Shown in pieces: positions 16,116 to 27,600 of a stretch of DNA of 64,000 bases (its first letter is position 1; each line of letters begins with the position of its first letter). Both the position numbers and the translations under genes were made by a program. The notes beneath the pieces are model-generated. The model saw only the letters and a list, made by a program, of their open reading frames with translations, was not told the origin of the DNA and did not search any database. The DNA is from Streptomyces cyanogenus (GTDB lineage Bacteria; Actinomycetota; Actinomycetes; Streptomycetales; Streptomycetaceae), in NCBI RefSeq assembly GCF_017526105.1, contig NZ_CP071839.1, forward strand, positions 7,292,001 to 7,356,000. Reading direction: 5' to 3'.

Positions 16116-18167
16116 GTGCGCACCCACATCGACACCCTCGCCGCCGTACGCAACCTCGGCATCCTCGCCCACGTCGACGCCGGCAAGACCACCGTCACCG
16201 AGCGGATCCTCTATGCGACGGGCACCACCCACAAGCGGGGCGAGGTGCACGACGGCACCACCGTCACCGACTTCGACCCGCAGGAACGCGACCGTGGCAT
16301 CACCATCTTCGCCGCCGCCGTCAGCTGCGCCTGGAACGGCCATCGCATCAACCTCATCGACACCCCCGGCCACGTCGACTTCGCCGACGAGGTCGAGCGG
16401 TCGCTGCGTGTCCTCGACGGGGCGGTCGCCGTGTTCGACGCCGTCGCCGGCGTCGAACCGCAGAGTGAGTCGGTGTGGCGGCAGGCCGACCGGCACGGCG
16501 TCCCGAGGATCGCGTTCGTCAACAAGCTGGACCGTGCGGGCGCCGACCTCGACCGGGCCGTCGGCTCCCTCCGGGACCGGCTGCACCCCGCTCCGCTCGT
16601 CGTCCAGCTGCCGATCGGCGCCGAGGACGGCTTCACGGGTGTCGTGGACCTGGTGCGGATGCGGTCCCTGGTGTGGGGCGACGACGAGGGTACGGCCATG
16701 GAAGGGCCGGTGCCCGAGGAGCTGCGGGAGGAGGCGGTACGGCGGCGGCGCGCGCTGGAGGAGGCGGTCGCGGAAAGGCATCCGGCCGCCCTGGAGGAGT
16801 TCTGCGACCGAGAGACGCTCTTCGCGGCGACCCTCACCGCTGCCCTGCGCGACCTCACCCGCACCGGTGACGGCGTGGTGGTGCTGTGCGGCTCCGCCTA
16901 CCGCAACCGCGGGATCGAACCGCTGCTGGACGCGGTGGTGGCCTACCTCCCGTCCCCGCTGGACGTACCCGCCGTACGGGGCGCCGGCGAGGACGCCGGG
17001 CAGCGGCGCGCCGCCGATCCCGGAGCGCCGTTCGCGGGGCTGGTGTTCAAGGTGAACGCGAGTGCCACGGGCCGGCTGGCCTACGTGCGCGTCTATTCCG
17101 GAACCGTCGAGAAGGGGGATGCCGTGTGGGACCCGGGCAGTGGGCGCACCGAGCGGGTGGCGCGCATCCTGCGGGTCATGGCCGACCGGCACGTCCAGCT
17201 GGACCGGGCGGTCGCCGGTGACATCGTCGCGCTCGCGGGCGTGAAGTCGGCCCGGGTCGGTGCCACGCTGTGCGACCCCGGTGCCCCGGTGCAGCTGGAG
17301 GCGCCCGTGGCCGCCGAACCCGTGGTGTCCGTGGCGGTCGAGGCGCGGCGGAGCACGGACACCGGGCGGCTGGCGGCGGCGCTCGCCCGGCTCGCCGAGG
17401 AGGATCCCTCGCTGGTGGTGCGTACCGACACCGAGACCGGGCAGACGGTCCTGTCCGGGATGGGCGAACTCCATCTGGAGGTCGCGGTGGAGAAGATCCG
17501 CCGCGACGGCGGGCCCGAGGTCACCGTGGGCCGCCCCCGGGTGGCGTACCGGGAGACCGTCGTCGGCGGCGTCAGCGGGTTCGTGTTCCGGCACGTCAAA
17601 CAGGACGGCGGTGCGGGGCAGTTCGCTCATGTCGTCCTGGACGTGGAGCCGCTCGGCCCCGAACTGGGCGTCACGGGCTTCGAGTTCCGGTCCGCCGTGG
17701 TCGGCGGGCGGGTGCCGCAGGAGTACGTGCGCGCGGTGGAGGCCGGCTGCCGGGACGCGCTCACCGGGGGACCGCTCGGCGGGCACCCGGTGACCGGGCT
17801 GCGCGTCACGCTCACCGACGGCTCCACCCATGTCAGGGACTCCTCCGACACGGCCTTCCGCACCGCCGGCCGGCTCGGCCTGCGCGAGGCTCTGCGGGCT
17901 TGCACGACCGCGCTGCTCGAACCCGTCGCCGAGGTCGCGGTGACCGTGCCGGAGGACGCGGTCGGCGGGGTGCTCGGAGATCTGGCCGCCCGTCGCGGCC
18001 GGGTCGGTGGCTCGCGGAGCCGGGGCGGCGCGGCCGTGCTGACCGCGACCGTGCCGCTGGCCGAACTCTTCGGCTACGCGACCCGGTTGCGCAGCCGCAC
18101 CCACGGCCGGGGCACCTTCACCACCCGGCCCGCCGGCTACGCCCCGGCCCCGCCCCCGGTCCGGTAA
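16116..18167 (+). CDS. Elongation factor G paralogue (EF-G2-like GTPase)
   Basis: The 683-residue protein has all GTPase motifs: G1 AHVDAGKTT at residues 18-26, the switch RDRGITIFAA, G3 DTPGHVDF and G4 NKLD. Domains II to V follow, including SGMGELHLEVAVEKIRRD. It is close in length to housekeeping EF-G but is unlikely to be fusA, because no rpsL, rpsG or tuf gene is nearby and several positions diverge. From memory, S. coelicolor carries a similar extra copy (SCO6589). Possible roles are ribosome recycling, stress translation or ribosome protection in the TetM style. GTG 16116 is chosen because AAAGG lies nine bases upstream; a longer N-terminus would lack homology. Confidence 0.85.
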   Translation: MRTHIDTLAAVRNLGILAHVDAGKTTVTERILYATGTTHKRGEVHDGTTVTDFDPQERDRGITIFAAAVSCAWNGHRINLIDTPGHVDFADEVERSLRVLDGAVAVFDAVAGVEPQSESVWRQADRHGVPRIAFVNKLDRAGADLDRAVGSLRDRLHPAPLVVQLPIGAEDGFTGVVDLVRMRSLVWGDDEGTAMEGPVPEELREEAVRRRRALEEAVAERHPAALEEFCDRETLFAATLTAALRDLTRTGDGVVVLCGSAYRNRGIEPLLDAVVAYLPSPLDVPAVRGAGEDAGQRRAADPGAPFAGLVFKVNASATGRLAYVRVYSGTVEKGDAVWDPGSGRTERVARILRVMADRHVQLDRAVAGDIVALAGVKSARVGATLCDPGAPVQLEAPVAAEPVVSVAVEARRSTDTGRLAAALARLAEEDPSLVVRTDTETGQTVLSGMGELHLEVAVEKIRRDGGPEVTVGRPRVAYRETVVGGVSGFVFRHVKQDGGAGQFAHVVLDVEPLGPELGVTGFEFRSAVVGGRVPQEYVRAVEAGCRDALTGGPLGGHPVTGLRVTLTDGSTHVRDSSDTAFRTAGRLGLREALRACTTALLEPVAEVAVTVPEDAVGGVLGDLAARRGRVGGSRSRGGAAVLTATVPLAELFGYATRLRSRTHGRGTFTTRPAGYAPAPPPVR

Positions 18168-18183
18168 GCGGTACGTCCCTGGT

Positions 18184-18228
18184 GCCGGCCCGCACCACGA
18201 GTCGTCGTGGCTCGTGGTGCGGGCCGGC
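18184..18228 (+). terminator. Strong intrinsic terminator after the EF-G paralogue
   Basis: A perfect 17-bp stem (18184-18200 with 18212-18228) with an 11-base loop lies 16 bases after the EF-G stop. No T-run follows, as is common for Streptomyces terminators. Confidence 0.8.
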
Positions 18229-18251
18229 GCCGGGGCGTGGGCCGTACTGCA

Positions 18252-18598
18252 ACGGTCGGGCGGCTCGCCGACCGGTACACCCTGCCGCTGCTCGCCGTGG
18301 GGTCTGCTGATCGACCTGCTGTGCCTCGCCGGTTTCGACGGTCCTCGCCGAAGCGCCCCCGCACGCGGTGGTCCGCCTGCTGGGCCTCGGGCTGGCCGGG
18401 GTCACCATGAACCCGGCGACGGTCACCCGGGTCCAGCGGACGGGCAACGCCGGGCCGCTCGTGAACACCGTCCACTCCTCCTTCATCGCGCTCGGCCTCA
18501 TCACGGAACTGCGCGACGGCGGTGCGGCGGGGACCGCGGTACGGCGCGGGACCGCGGTGCGGCGCAGGGAGCGGAGCCCGCGGCACCGGGAGTGGTGA
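18252..18598 (+). pseudogene. Decayed MFS transporter fragment
   Basis: Two pieces of a drug-type MFS permease are visible in different frames. GRLADRYTLPLLAVG lies near 18258-18302, and VTMNPATVTRVQRTGNAGPLVNTVHSS near 18400-18480, the latter typical of the last third of DHA1-family exporters. The frames are shifted relative to each other and most of the roughly 400-residue protein is missing. The 3' end consists of short GC-rich near-repeats (ACCGCGGTACGGCGC, ACCGCGGTGCGGCGC, 18531-18565). No function is expected. Confidence 0.6.
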
Positions 18599-18668
18599 GC
18601 CGGGGCTGTACGGCCGGCCCGGGTGGGTTCCGAGAGGGACCGCGCCTTCGATCTCCCTGTCGAATCCC

Positions 18669-18713
18669 TTGACGATCGTCCCCGCTGCGGATTAACTCAC
18701 GTCCTAAATTAAG
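18669..18713 (+). promoter_or_regulatory. Promoter and AT-rich operator candidate of the sugar transporter operon
   Basis: TTGACG at 18669-18674 and TTAACT at 18692-18697 are spaced by 17 bases and fit a sigma-70 type promoter. The AT-rich stretch 18691-18713 has TTAA at both ends and stands out from the GC-rich surroundings, as operators of ROK or LacI sugar regulators often do. No regulator gene is adjacent, so control is probably in trans. Confidence 0.4.
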
Positions 18714-18748
18714 TCATGAGTGCAATCCCTGAAGGGACACCGGGAGCC

Positions 18749-20065
18749 ATGCGCAGCATCCGAGCCGCGGCCGTAGGCGCCGTCACCCTGTCTCTCGCCC
18801 TTGCGGCCACGGCCTGCGGAGGCGGATCGTCCACCGGCGGGGCGTCCGGCGACTCGCCGAAGACGCTGACGTACTGGGCCTCGAACCAGGGCGCCAGCGT
18901 CGCCGTGGACAAGAAGGTCCTCCAGCCCGAACTCGACAAGTTCGAGAAGCAGACCGGCATCAAGGTGAAACTGGAGGTTGTGCCCTGGTCGGATCTGCTC
19001 AACCGGATCCTGACCGCGACCACCTCGGGCCAGGGCCCGGACGTGCTGAACATCGGCAACACCTGGAGCGCCTCGCTGCAGGCGACCGGCGCGCTGCTGC
19101 CCTGGGACGAGCAGAACTTCGCGAAGATAGGCGGCAGGGACCGCTTCGTGGAGTCCGCGCTCGGCTCGACGGGCGTGCAGGGCAAGGACCCGGCGGCGGT
19201 GCCGCTGTACTCGATGGCGTACGCCCTCTACTACAACAAGAAGATCTTCGCCGACGCCGGGATCGGCAAGCCGCCCGCCACCTGGGACGAGCTGATCGCC
19301 GACGGAAAGAAGATCAAGGCCCGGGGCAAGTCGGTGCTCGGCGCCGAGGGCGCGAACCTCTCGGAGAACATCCACCACGTCTTCGTGTTCGCCAAGCAGC
19401 ACGGCGCCGACTTCTTCACCGCCGACGGCAAGCCGGACTTCACCGCTCCCAAGGTCGTGGAGGCGGTGAAGAGTTACGTCGACCTGATGGCCAAGGACAA
19501 GGTCGTCCCGGCCGGCGACGCCGAGTACGCGCAGAACCAGTCCGTCAGCGACTTCGCCAAGGGCAGGCAGGCGATGCTGCTGTGGCAGTCCGCCGCCGCC
19601 AACCTCAAGTCCCAGGGCATGAGCGAGGACGCCTACGGCATCGCCCCCGTCCCGGTCCGCTCCGGCACCCCCGGACAGGGCACCCAGGTGAACTCGATGG
19701 TCGCCGGCATCAACATCGCCGTCTTCAAGAACACCCACAACCTGGACGGCGCCGCGAAGTTCGTGAAGTTCATGACCTCCGACGCCGAGCAGAAGATCCT
19801 CAACACGGCCTACAGCACCGTCCCGCCGGTCAGGTCCGCCCAGGACGACCCCGCGTTCGGTGCCCCCGACACCGCGGTGCTGAAGAACACCCTCGCCACG
19901 AGCGCGGCGGCGCTGCCGCAGGTGCCGTCCGAGTCGCAGTTCGAGACGACGGTCGGTACGGCGGTCAAGGAGCTGTTCGCCGACGCCGCCGCCGGACGCG
20001 CCGTGACCACCGACTCGGTCAGGGCGAAGCTGGAGAAGGCCCAGCAGCAGATGCCGGCGGCGTGA
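18749..20065 (+). CDS. Sugar ABC transporter, solute-binding lipoprotein
   Basis: The 438-residue protein is a family-1 extracellular solute-binding protein. The signal peptide ends in the lipobox LAATAC with Cys23, so it is anchored to the outer face of the membrane. LTYWASNQGASVAVDKKVLQ and GPDVLNIGNTWSASL are typical of sugar binders. With two permeases and a GH1 beta-glucosidase in one operon it probably binds cellobiose or another beta-glucoside, like CebE. ATG 18749 is preceded by GAAGGGACACCGGGAG; ATG 18716 would put 11 residues before the signal peptide. The operon carries no ATPase gene, so a shared ATPase (MsiK type) is presumed. Confidence 0.88.
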   Translation: MRSIRAAAVGAVTLSLALAATACGGGSSTGGASGDSPKTLTYWASNQGASVAVDKKVLQPELDKFEKQTGIKVKLEVVPWSDLLNRILTATTSGQGPDVLNIGNTWSASLQATGALLPWDEQNFAKIGGRDRFVESALGSTGVQGKDPAAVPLYSMAYALYYNKKIFADAGIGKPPATWDELIADGKKIKARGKSVLGAEGANLSENIHHVFVFAKQHGADFFTADGKPDFTAPKVVEAVKSYVDLMAKDKVVPAGDAEYAQNQSVSDFAKGRQAMLLWQSAAANLKSQGMSEDAYGIAPVPVRSGTPGQGTQVNSMVAGINIAVFKNTHNLDGAAKFVKFMTSDAEQKILNTAYSTVPPVRSAQDDPAFGAPDTAVLKNTLATSAAALPQVPSESQFETTVGTAVKELFADAAAGRAVTTDSVRAKLEKAQQQMPAA

Positions 20066-21057
20066 CCACGATGACGACCACCGCACTGAAGGAACCGGTG
20101 CGCGAGACGTCCCCCGGCGCGGCGCGCGCACCACGCCGCCGCGCCGGGCGGATCCGCCGCCTCTCCCTGCCGTACCTGCTGCTCCTGCCCGCGCTGCTGC
20201 TCGAACTCCTCGTGCATCTGGTGCCGATGGCGATCGGCATCGTGATGAGTTTCAAGGAACTCACCCAGTTCTACATCCGCGACTGGAGCACCGCTCCGTG
20301 GAGCGGCCTGGACAACTACCGGGTGTCGGTGGACTTCGACGCCCCGGTCGGCAAGGCGCTGCTGCAGTCGTTCGGCGTCACCGTCGGCTTCACCCTGCTG
20401 TCGGTCGGCCTGTGCTGGCTGATCGGCACGGCCGCCGCGGTCTTCATGCAGGACGCCTTCCGCGGCCGCGGCCTGCTGCGCGCGCTGTTCCTGGTGCCGT
20501 ACGCGCTGCCCGTCTACGCGGCCGTGATCACCTGGGTGTTCATGTTCCAGCACGACAACGGCCTGGTTAACCACGTGCTGCACGACCAGCTGCACCTCAC
20601 CGGCGAGCCGTCGTTCTGGCTCATCGGCGACAACAGCTTCTACGCCCTGCTGACCGTGTCGGTGTGGAAGGGCTGGCCGTTCGCGTTCCTCATCGTGACG
20701 GCCGGGCTGCAGAACATCCCCCGCGAGCTGTACGAGGCCGCCGCGCTGGACGGCGCCGGGACCTGGCAGCAGATCCGCCGCATCACCCTGCCGTCGCTGC
20801 GCGCCGTCAACCAGGTACTGGTCCTGGTGCTGTTCCTGTGGACGTTCAACGACTTCAACACGCCGTACGTGCTGTTCGGCAAGGCCGCTCCCGAGGCCGC
20901 CGACCTCATCTCCGTACACATCTACCAATCGTCGTTCGTGACCTGGAACTTCGGCACCGGCTCGGCCATGTCCGTCCTGCTGCTGCTCTTCCTGCTGGTC
21001 GTGACGGGCGGATACCTGCTGCTGACCTCACGCGGACGGAGGACTGCCGATGCCTGA
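20062..21057 (+). CDS. Sugar ABC transporter permease 1 (MalF-like)
   Basis: The 331-residue membrane protein has about six helices and the EAA loop ELYEAAALDGAGTWQQIRRITLP that docks the ATPase. It begins at GTG 20062 overlapping the binding-protein stop; ATG 20071 is an alternative start. The cytoplasmic N-terminus of about 40 residues is Arg-rich. It overlaps the second permease gene by eight bases. Role: one half of the inner membrane channel for the sugar bound by the lipoprotein upstream. Confidence 0.88.
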   Translation: MTTMTTTALKEPVRETSPGAARAPRRRAGRIRRLSLPYLLLLPALLLELLVHLVPMAIGIVMSFKELTQFYIRDWSTAPWSGLDNYRVSVDFDAPVGKALLQSFGVTVGFTLLSVGLCWLIGTAAAVFMQDAFRGRGLLRALFLVPYALPVYAAVITWVFMFQHDNGLVNHVLHDQLHLTGEPSFWLIGDNSFYALLTVSVWKGWPFAFLIVTAGLQNIPRELYEAAALDGAGTWQQIRRITLPSLRAVNQVLVLVLFLWTFNDFNTPYVLFGKAAPEAADLISVHIYQSSFVTWNFGTGSAMSVLLLLFLLVVTGGYLLLTSRGRRTADA

Positions 21058-21904
21058 CTCGCCGATGGCGCCGCCGCGTTCGTTCCTGTGGTCGCGGCGG
21101 GTGTTCCTGACCCTGCTCGCCGCCTTCGTGCTCACCCCGGTGTACGTGATGGTGTCCAGCTCGCTGAAGCCGCTCGCCGACGTCACCGGCCGGTTCCGCT
21201 GGCTGCCCAGCCGGCTGACGATCCGCCCGTACATCGACATCTGGTCGACCGTGCCGCTCGCGAAGTACTTCGTGAACTCGCTGATCGTGGCGGGCGCGGC
21301 GACCGTCTGCTCGGTGGTCGTCGCCGTGTTCGCCGCGTACGCCGTCAGCCGTCACGAGTTCCGCGGCAAGCGCGTCTTCACGGTCACCGTGCTGTCGACG
21401 CAGATGCTCCCGGGCATCCTGTTCCTGCTCCCGCTGTTCCTGATCTACGTCGGCATCGGCAACACCACCGGCATCGCCCTGTTCGGCTCCCGCGGCGGGC
21501 TGATCCTGACGTACCTCACCTTCTCGCTGCCGTTCTCCATCTGGATGCTGATCGGCTACTTCGACTCGGTGCCGCGCGACCTGGACGAGGCGGCTCTGGT
21601 GGACGGTTGCGGACCGCTCGGCGCCCTGTTCCGGATCGTGGTGCCGGCCGCGGTCCCCGGCATCGTCGCGGTCGCCGTCTACGCGTTCATGACGGCCTGG
21701 GGAGAGGTTCTGTTCGCGTCGGTCATGACCAACGACACCACCCGCACCCTCGCCGTCGGCCTCCAGGGCTACTCCACCCTCAACGACGTCTACTGGAACC
21801 AGATCATGGCCGCCTCGCTGGTCGTCAGCGTGCCCGTGGTGGCCGGCTTCCTGCTGCTGCAGCGCTATCTCGTCGCGGGTCTGACGGCGGGCGCCGTCAA
21901 GTGA
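21050..21904 (+). CDS. Sugar ABC transporter permease 2 (MalG-like)
   Basis: The 284-residue membrane protein has six predicted helices and the EAA loop DLDEAALVDGCGPLGALFRI, followed by IVVPAAVPGIVAVAVYAF. It pairs with the permease encoded immediately upstream. ATG 21050 follows a GGAGG ribosome binding site inside the previous gene, so translation is coupled. MalG-type proteins of this length complete the canonical binding protein, permease, permease order. Confidence 0.88.
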   Translation: MPDSPMAPPRSFLWSRRVFLTLLAAFVLTPVYVMVSSSLKPLADVTGRFRWLPSRLTIRPYIDIWSTVPLAKYFVNSLIVAGAATVCSVVVAVFAAYAVSRHEFRGKRVFTVTVLSTQMLPGILFLLPLFLIYVGIGNTTGIALFGSRGGLILTYLTFSLPFSIWMLIGYFDSVPRDLDEAALVDGCGPLGALFRIVVPAAVPGIVAVAVYAFMTAWGEVLFASVMTNDTTRTLAVGLQGYSTLNDVYWNQIMAASLVVSVPVVAGFLLLQRYLVAGLTAGAVK

Positions 21905-21933
21905 CCCCCACCCCTGATCCCGAAGGGACTTCC

Positions 21934-23298
<1,365 letters not shown>

Positions 23299-23310
23299 GC
23301 CCGGCCCGGA

Positions 23311-23351
23311 CGGCCGGCGGACACGAGCGGGGAGCCCGTGCCCGCCGGCCG
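23311..23351 (+). terminator. Hairpin ending the beta-glucoside operon
   Basis: CGGCCGGCGG (23311-23320) pairs with CCGCCGGCCG (23342-23351), and CACG (23322-23325) with CGTG (23337-23340) inside it. It lies 12 bases after the GH1 stop codon and fits a Streptomyces intrinsic terminator. Confidence 0.6.
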
Positions 23352-23474
23352 CGACGCAGCCCGGCCCGACGGGTGCCGGGACTCGGTCCGACGGGGGCCG
23401 GGGCCCGGTCCGACGGCCGGGACCGGGCGATACGGTGGCCGGGGTGGGCGGGCGCGAGGGGAGAGGCGGCGGAC

Positions 23475-24599
23475 GTGAGCGTGCAGCAGGACCCCGGCAA
23501 GGAGTATCAGCGAAGGGTCTCGCGGATGCAGTCCCGGGTGCGCGGGCTGATGCTCGGGCTGGCCCTCGGCGACACGGTGGGCGGGGCGCGCGGCGAGCCG
23601 CCGGCCGCCGGACCGCTGCGGGCCGGGGTCAGCACCCAGCTGGCCTGCTTCACCGCCGAGGGGGTCGTCCGCGCGATGGTGCGCGGGCAGCACAAGGGCA
23701 TCTGCCATCCGCCGGGCGTGGTCCTGCACGCCTACTGCCGGTGGGCGGCGCTGCAGGGCATCGAGGAGGAACGGATGCGCCGTCGCTGGGTCCCGTACCC
23801 GAGCGACCGGCCGTGGCCGGACGGCTGGCTCGCGGGCGTGCCCGCGCTGGCCGAGCGGCGCGGCAGCGCCCCGGCGACGGTGACCGCCCTGTCCCGGATC
23901 GAGGACCCGCACAGCCGGATCGCCACGCCGAGCCGGGGCTGCCACGCCCTCACCCGCACTCTCCCCGTGGCGGTCGCCGGACCCCACTGGAGCGAGCAGG
24001 CAGGCGAGTTCGCCGCGCTCACGCACGGCGACCCCGCCGCGCGGTCGGCCGCCGTGCAGGCGGCCGTGCTGCTCCAGCACGCTCTGACCGCACCCCGGCC
24101 GGACGGCCCCGGCGACCCCGCGGAGCACCTCGCGCGGACGGCCCTGGAGACGGGGATCGCCGCGCTGCCGGCCGGGCCGGCCCCGGGCTCGGACGGTGAA
24201 CAGGAGCGCCTGCACGCGGCGTTCCGGTCCGCCCTCGACCGGCCCGCGGAACCGGCCCTGCTGGCCCGGCTCGCCCCGGAGGCGAGCGCGCCCTCGGCGC
24301 TGCTGGGCGGCCTCTACACGGCGGCCTCGTTCCCCGGCCGGGACCGGTTCCGGGCGGCGCTGGAGTTCGCGGCGGGCGCGCCGGACCCGGGCTCGGTGGC
24401 CTGTGTGACCGGGGCGCTGCTCGGCGCGGTGCACGGCGCCGAGGCACTCCCCGTGGACCTGGTGAGCCGGCACGAACTGGGCTGGGTGCTCGACACCCTG
24501 GCCCGGGATCTGCTGGCCCAGATCGAGGACTCACCCGGCGGCAGCGAGTACGTCCCTGGCTGGGACCCGCACTGGTGGGACCGTTACCCCGGCTGGTGA
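23475..24599 (+). CDS. ADP-ribosylglycohydrolase family protein
   Basis: The 374-residue protein has the opening motif of the DraG/ARH family, GLMLGLALGDTVGGARGE at residues 24-41, where Asp33 would be a metal ligand. Enzymes of the family remove ADP-ribose from proteins or from ADP-ribosylated nucleic acids. THGDPAARSAAVQAAVLLQHAL near residue 180 fits the second metal-binding helix. The C-terminus ends in a Trp-rich tail (WDPHWWDRYPGW). The neighbours give no target: a sugar operon upstream and a convergent DNA methylase downstream. The GTG 23475 start follows GGCGGCGGAC only weakly. Confidence 0.75.
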   Translation: MSVQQDPGKEYQRRVSRMQSRVRGLMLGLALGDTVGGARGEPPAAGPLRAGVSTQLACFTAEGVVRAMVRGQHKGICHPPGVVLHAYCRWAALQGIEEERMRRRWVPYPSDRPWPDGWLAGVPALAERRGSAPATVTALSRIEDPHSRIATPSRGCHALTRTLPVAVAGPHWSEQAGEFAALTHGDPAARSAAVQAAVLLQHALTAPRPDGPGDPAEHLARTALETGIAALPAGPAPGSDGEQERLHAAFRSALDRPAEPALLARLAPEASAPSALLGGLYTAASFPGRDRFRAALEFAAGAPDPGSVACVTGALLGAVHGAEALPVDLVSRHELGWVLDTLARDLLAQIEDSPGGSEYVPGWDPHWWDRYPGW

Positions 24600-24637
24600 G
24601 CGCGTCACCCGGTCGCCTCCGGTCCCGCCAAGTCCCC

Positions 24638-27600
24638 TCAGGGGGCCGGGTGCCGGGGGCCCCGGCCCGGTGGCGGGGTCAGGGCGGAGGTGTAGTTCCG
24701 GCCGTCCGTCAGGGGGGTGCCGAGGGCGAGGCCGGCGGTGGTCATGCGGTCGTACTCGGTGAGGATCAGCTCCTGTGTGCGGTAACGGCCGTACCTCTTC
24801 AGGTCGTTGCCGCGGGTGACGTTGAAGGTGTCCAGGACGTACGCCGTGTCGTCGCGGGAGACGCCGTACAGGTGGAAGAAGAAGGCATCCAGTTCGGCCC
24901 GGAGCACCGCCCGGCGTTCCGGGTCCCAGCGGAAGGGCGCGCCGGTGTCACCGAGGTCGCGGGCGTAGCCGCACAGGTCCCAGGACGTATAGGTCAGTTC
25001 GGTGAGGCGGGGCACGAGGAAACCGGTGTGCCGGGCCAGGGTGGCCGGTGCCGGAACGGGGAGCTGGCGGACCACGAAGTAGCTCATGGACGTCCCGCCG
25101 ACCGACTGACGGGCCGCGTAGTCCAGCACGAACGAGGACCACACGCCCGCCAGCAGGGCGGCCCCGTCGCTGAGCGCCAGCATGAACTTGTGGCCGAAGC
25201 CGTAGGCCGGAGCGACCGCGCAGATCATGGTGCGTTCGTTGCTCTTGTTGGTGATGTCCCGCCAGCCGAGCACCCAGTCCCGCGTCCAGCCCCGGGCGGC
25301 CAGCCGGGAGCGGACGCCCGCCGCCCGGACCTGCCGGCCCCGGCGGCCGAACGCGCCCGTGGGTACGTCGTGTTCCGGCACCCAGTAGCGTGGCAGCGGG
25401 CCGGCCGCCGCGTCCTGGTGCAGCTCCGCAGGCAGCCGGGGCAGCGTGCCCTTGTTCAGCTGCTGCTCGGTGGCACCCTCGTACGTGGCGAAGCGGTGGT
25501 CGTAGTGGTGCAGCATCTTCGCCTCGTACAGCGGCAGCATCCGCTCCTCGCCGCGGGACAGAACGGCGCCCTTGAGGTTCCAGCCGTCCTCCAGGAGGTC
25601 GTCGAGGGTCTCGCCGTGCCGCGCGTCGGGCCGGAAGACACCGGAGTCGTTCGCCATGTCGAACATGCGCAGGAACGTCACGCCCCACGGGTTGCCCTCC
25701 GCCCGCGACTCGTGCACGAGCACCGGGACCCGGCGGTGGATGCCCCGGGTGATCTCGGCGTCCCGGCGGGTGCCGAACACCGGGCAGGTGCCGGTGTTGG
25801 GGTGCACCCGCAGGATGTCCCGCGCCGTCAGCCGGTAGCGGCGCTCGGCGATCTGGGCGGCCCGGCGCACCTTGAACACCACCTGCGCGGGCTCGTCCAC
25901 GTCGCCGGTGCCGCGCAGGGTGAGCAGGCAGAACCGCAGCTGGTTGTGGACGCCGGGGAAGACCCTGTCCTCGTTCTCGAAGTCGTACAGCGCGTCCAGC
26001 CGGCCGCGGGTGACCAGGTCCTTGAAGAAGAACCGGGTGGTCGCGTCCGTGGCGATGCCGGTCGGCACGATGATCCCGGTGCGTCCCCGCGGGCCGGTCA
26101 GGGCGTGACCGGTCTCCGTGAAGACGGCGTACGTGTTGATGTCGCCCCGCCCGGTCAGCGGGTGCCGGCCGCTGACCCGCAGGAAGTGGCTCTCGCCCTC
26201 GCAGCGTCGCTTGGCGGCCGCGAACTCCTCGAACAGCGGCCGTCCTTCGGGGGTGTCACGCAGCTCGGCGATGGCCCGCTTGCGGGCCGCCGCGTTCCCG
26301 GCGCGGGCGATGCGGGGGCTGCGCCCGGCGAAGAACTCCTGCTCCTGCAGCTTGACCCGCTCCCACGGCGGGTTGCCCAGCACCGCGTCGAAGCCGCCGG
26401 CCCAGCCGGTCTCCGGCCGGACGTCCGCGCCGGACCCGGGCACCGGGAAGACCTCGGGGAACTCCAGATGCCAGTGGAAGAAGCCGTACTCCTCGCGCAG
26501 CCGCGTGATCTCGGCGTGTGTCGCGTCCGGTACGGCGGCCCGGTCGCCCCGGCGCAGGCACCGGAACACCCGGTCCGTGGGGGCCTCGGGGGCGCCCGGC
26601 CGTTTCGGCCAGACGAAGGCCGCGCACCAGGCGTCGGCCGCGTGCAGGTCCCGGCGGCGGGCGGCGGGGCCGCCGTGGGGGCGGTACGCCGAATCCCGGT
26701 GGCGGAGGCCGGGGGGCGAGCCGGCGGGGGCGGCCGGGACCCGGTCCGGTACGGGCGCGTGGCGGCCGGGGCCGGCGGGGCCGGTGGGGCCCCCGGAGGG
26801 CGGCGCGTCCTGGCCTTCGCGTTCGGCTTGGTCTTCGCGTTCGGTCCGGTCTTCGTGCTCGGTCTGGTCTTCGTGCTCGGTCTGGTCTTCGCGTTCGGTC
26901 CGGTCTTCGTGCTCGGTCTGGTCTTCGCGTTCGGTCCGGTCTTCGTGCCCGGCTCGGTCCTCCCGCTCGGCCCGGTTGCGCCGCTGTAGTCGGCCGGCGG
27001 TCCGGCTGTCGTCGCCCTCGATCGGCTTGAACGCGTCCGTGGGCACGCCGGCCGCGAGCAGTCTCGGGGTCGCGCCGATCAGCCCGTTGCCGTGCTTGAG
27101 GCGGGCGTCGAGGAAACCGAGCGGCCTGCCCGGCTCCGGCGCCTCCAGCCACAGCGAGACCTTCGCCAGTTCCACGGCCATCGGGTCGAGGTCCACGCCG
27201 TACACGCACCGGGCGACCACCTCGTGCAGGGCCCGGCGGACCGCCTCCGGTGCCGGCTCCGGGCCGCCTTCCCGGACGGCCGCCACCTGCCTGGCGATCC
27301 GGCGGGCCGCCGCCACCAGGAAGTGGCCGAAGCCGCACGCCGGGTCGCACACCTTCAGGGACAGCAGCTCGCGCACAACCGCCCCGGCCGGATCGGACGC
27401 GCCCGCGCGGGCCGCCGCCTCCTCGCCGCGCCGCACCGCGTCCTGGACCACCGGGTCCAGCGCGGAGTCCAGCAGACACTCGACCAGCGACGACGGCGTG
27501 TAGTAACTCCCCGTCCGCTTCCGGGAGTTGCCAGCCGCCTCGACCAGTGCGAACCGCAGCCCCACCGCGTCGTACCGGGGCTCAAGCTCCAGCAGCGACT

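Noticed and set aside
15804..18104. Open minus-strand frame of about 766 codons
   Set aside because: It mirrors the EF-G paralogue and has no domain of its own.
16116..18167. TetM-type tetracycline resistance protein
   Set aside because: The GTPase motifs fit both, but the length and domain order fit an EF-G paralogue better; resistance is kept only as a minor possibility.
26812..26973. CRISPR array
   Set aside because: The nine units are contiguous 18-bp copies without spacers and are in frame within a coding region.
24575..26989. Open plus-strand frame of about 800 codons
   Set aside because: It is antisense to the methylase, is full of Val/Gly/Arg/Pro runs with no motif, and its codon positions follow the minus-strand gene.
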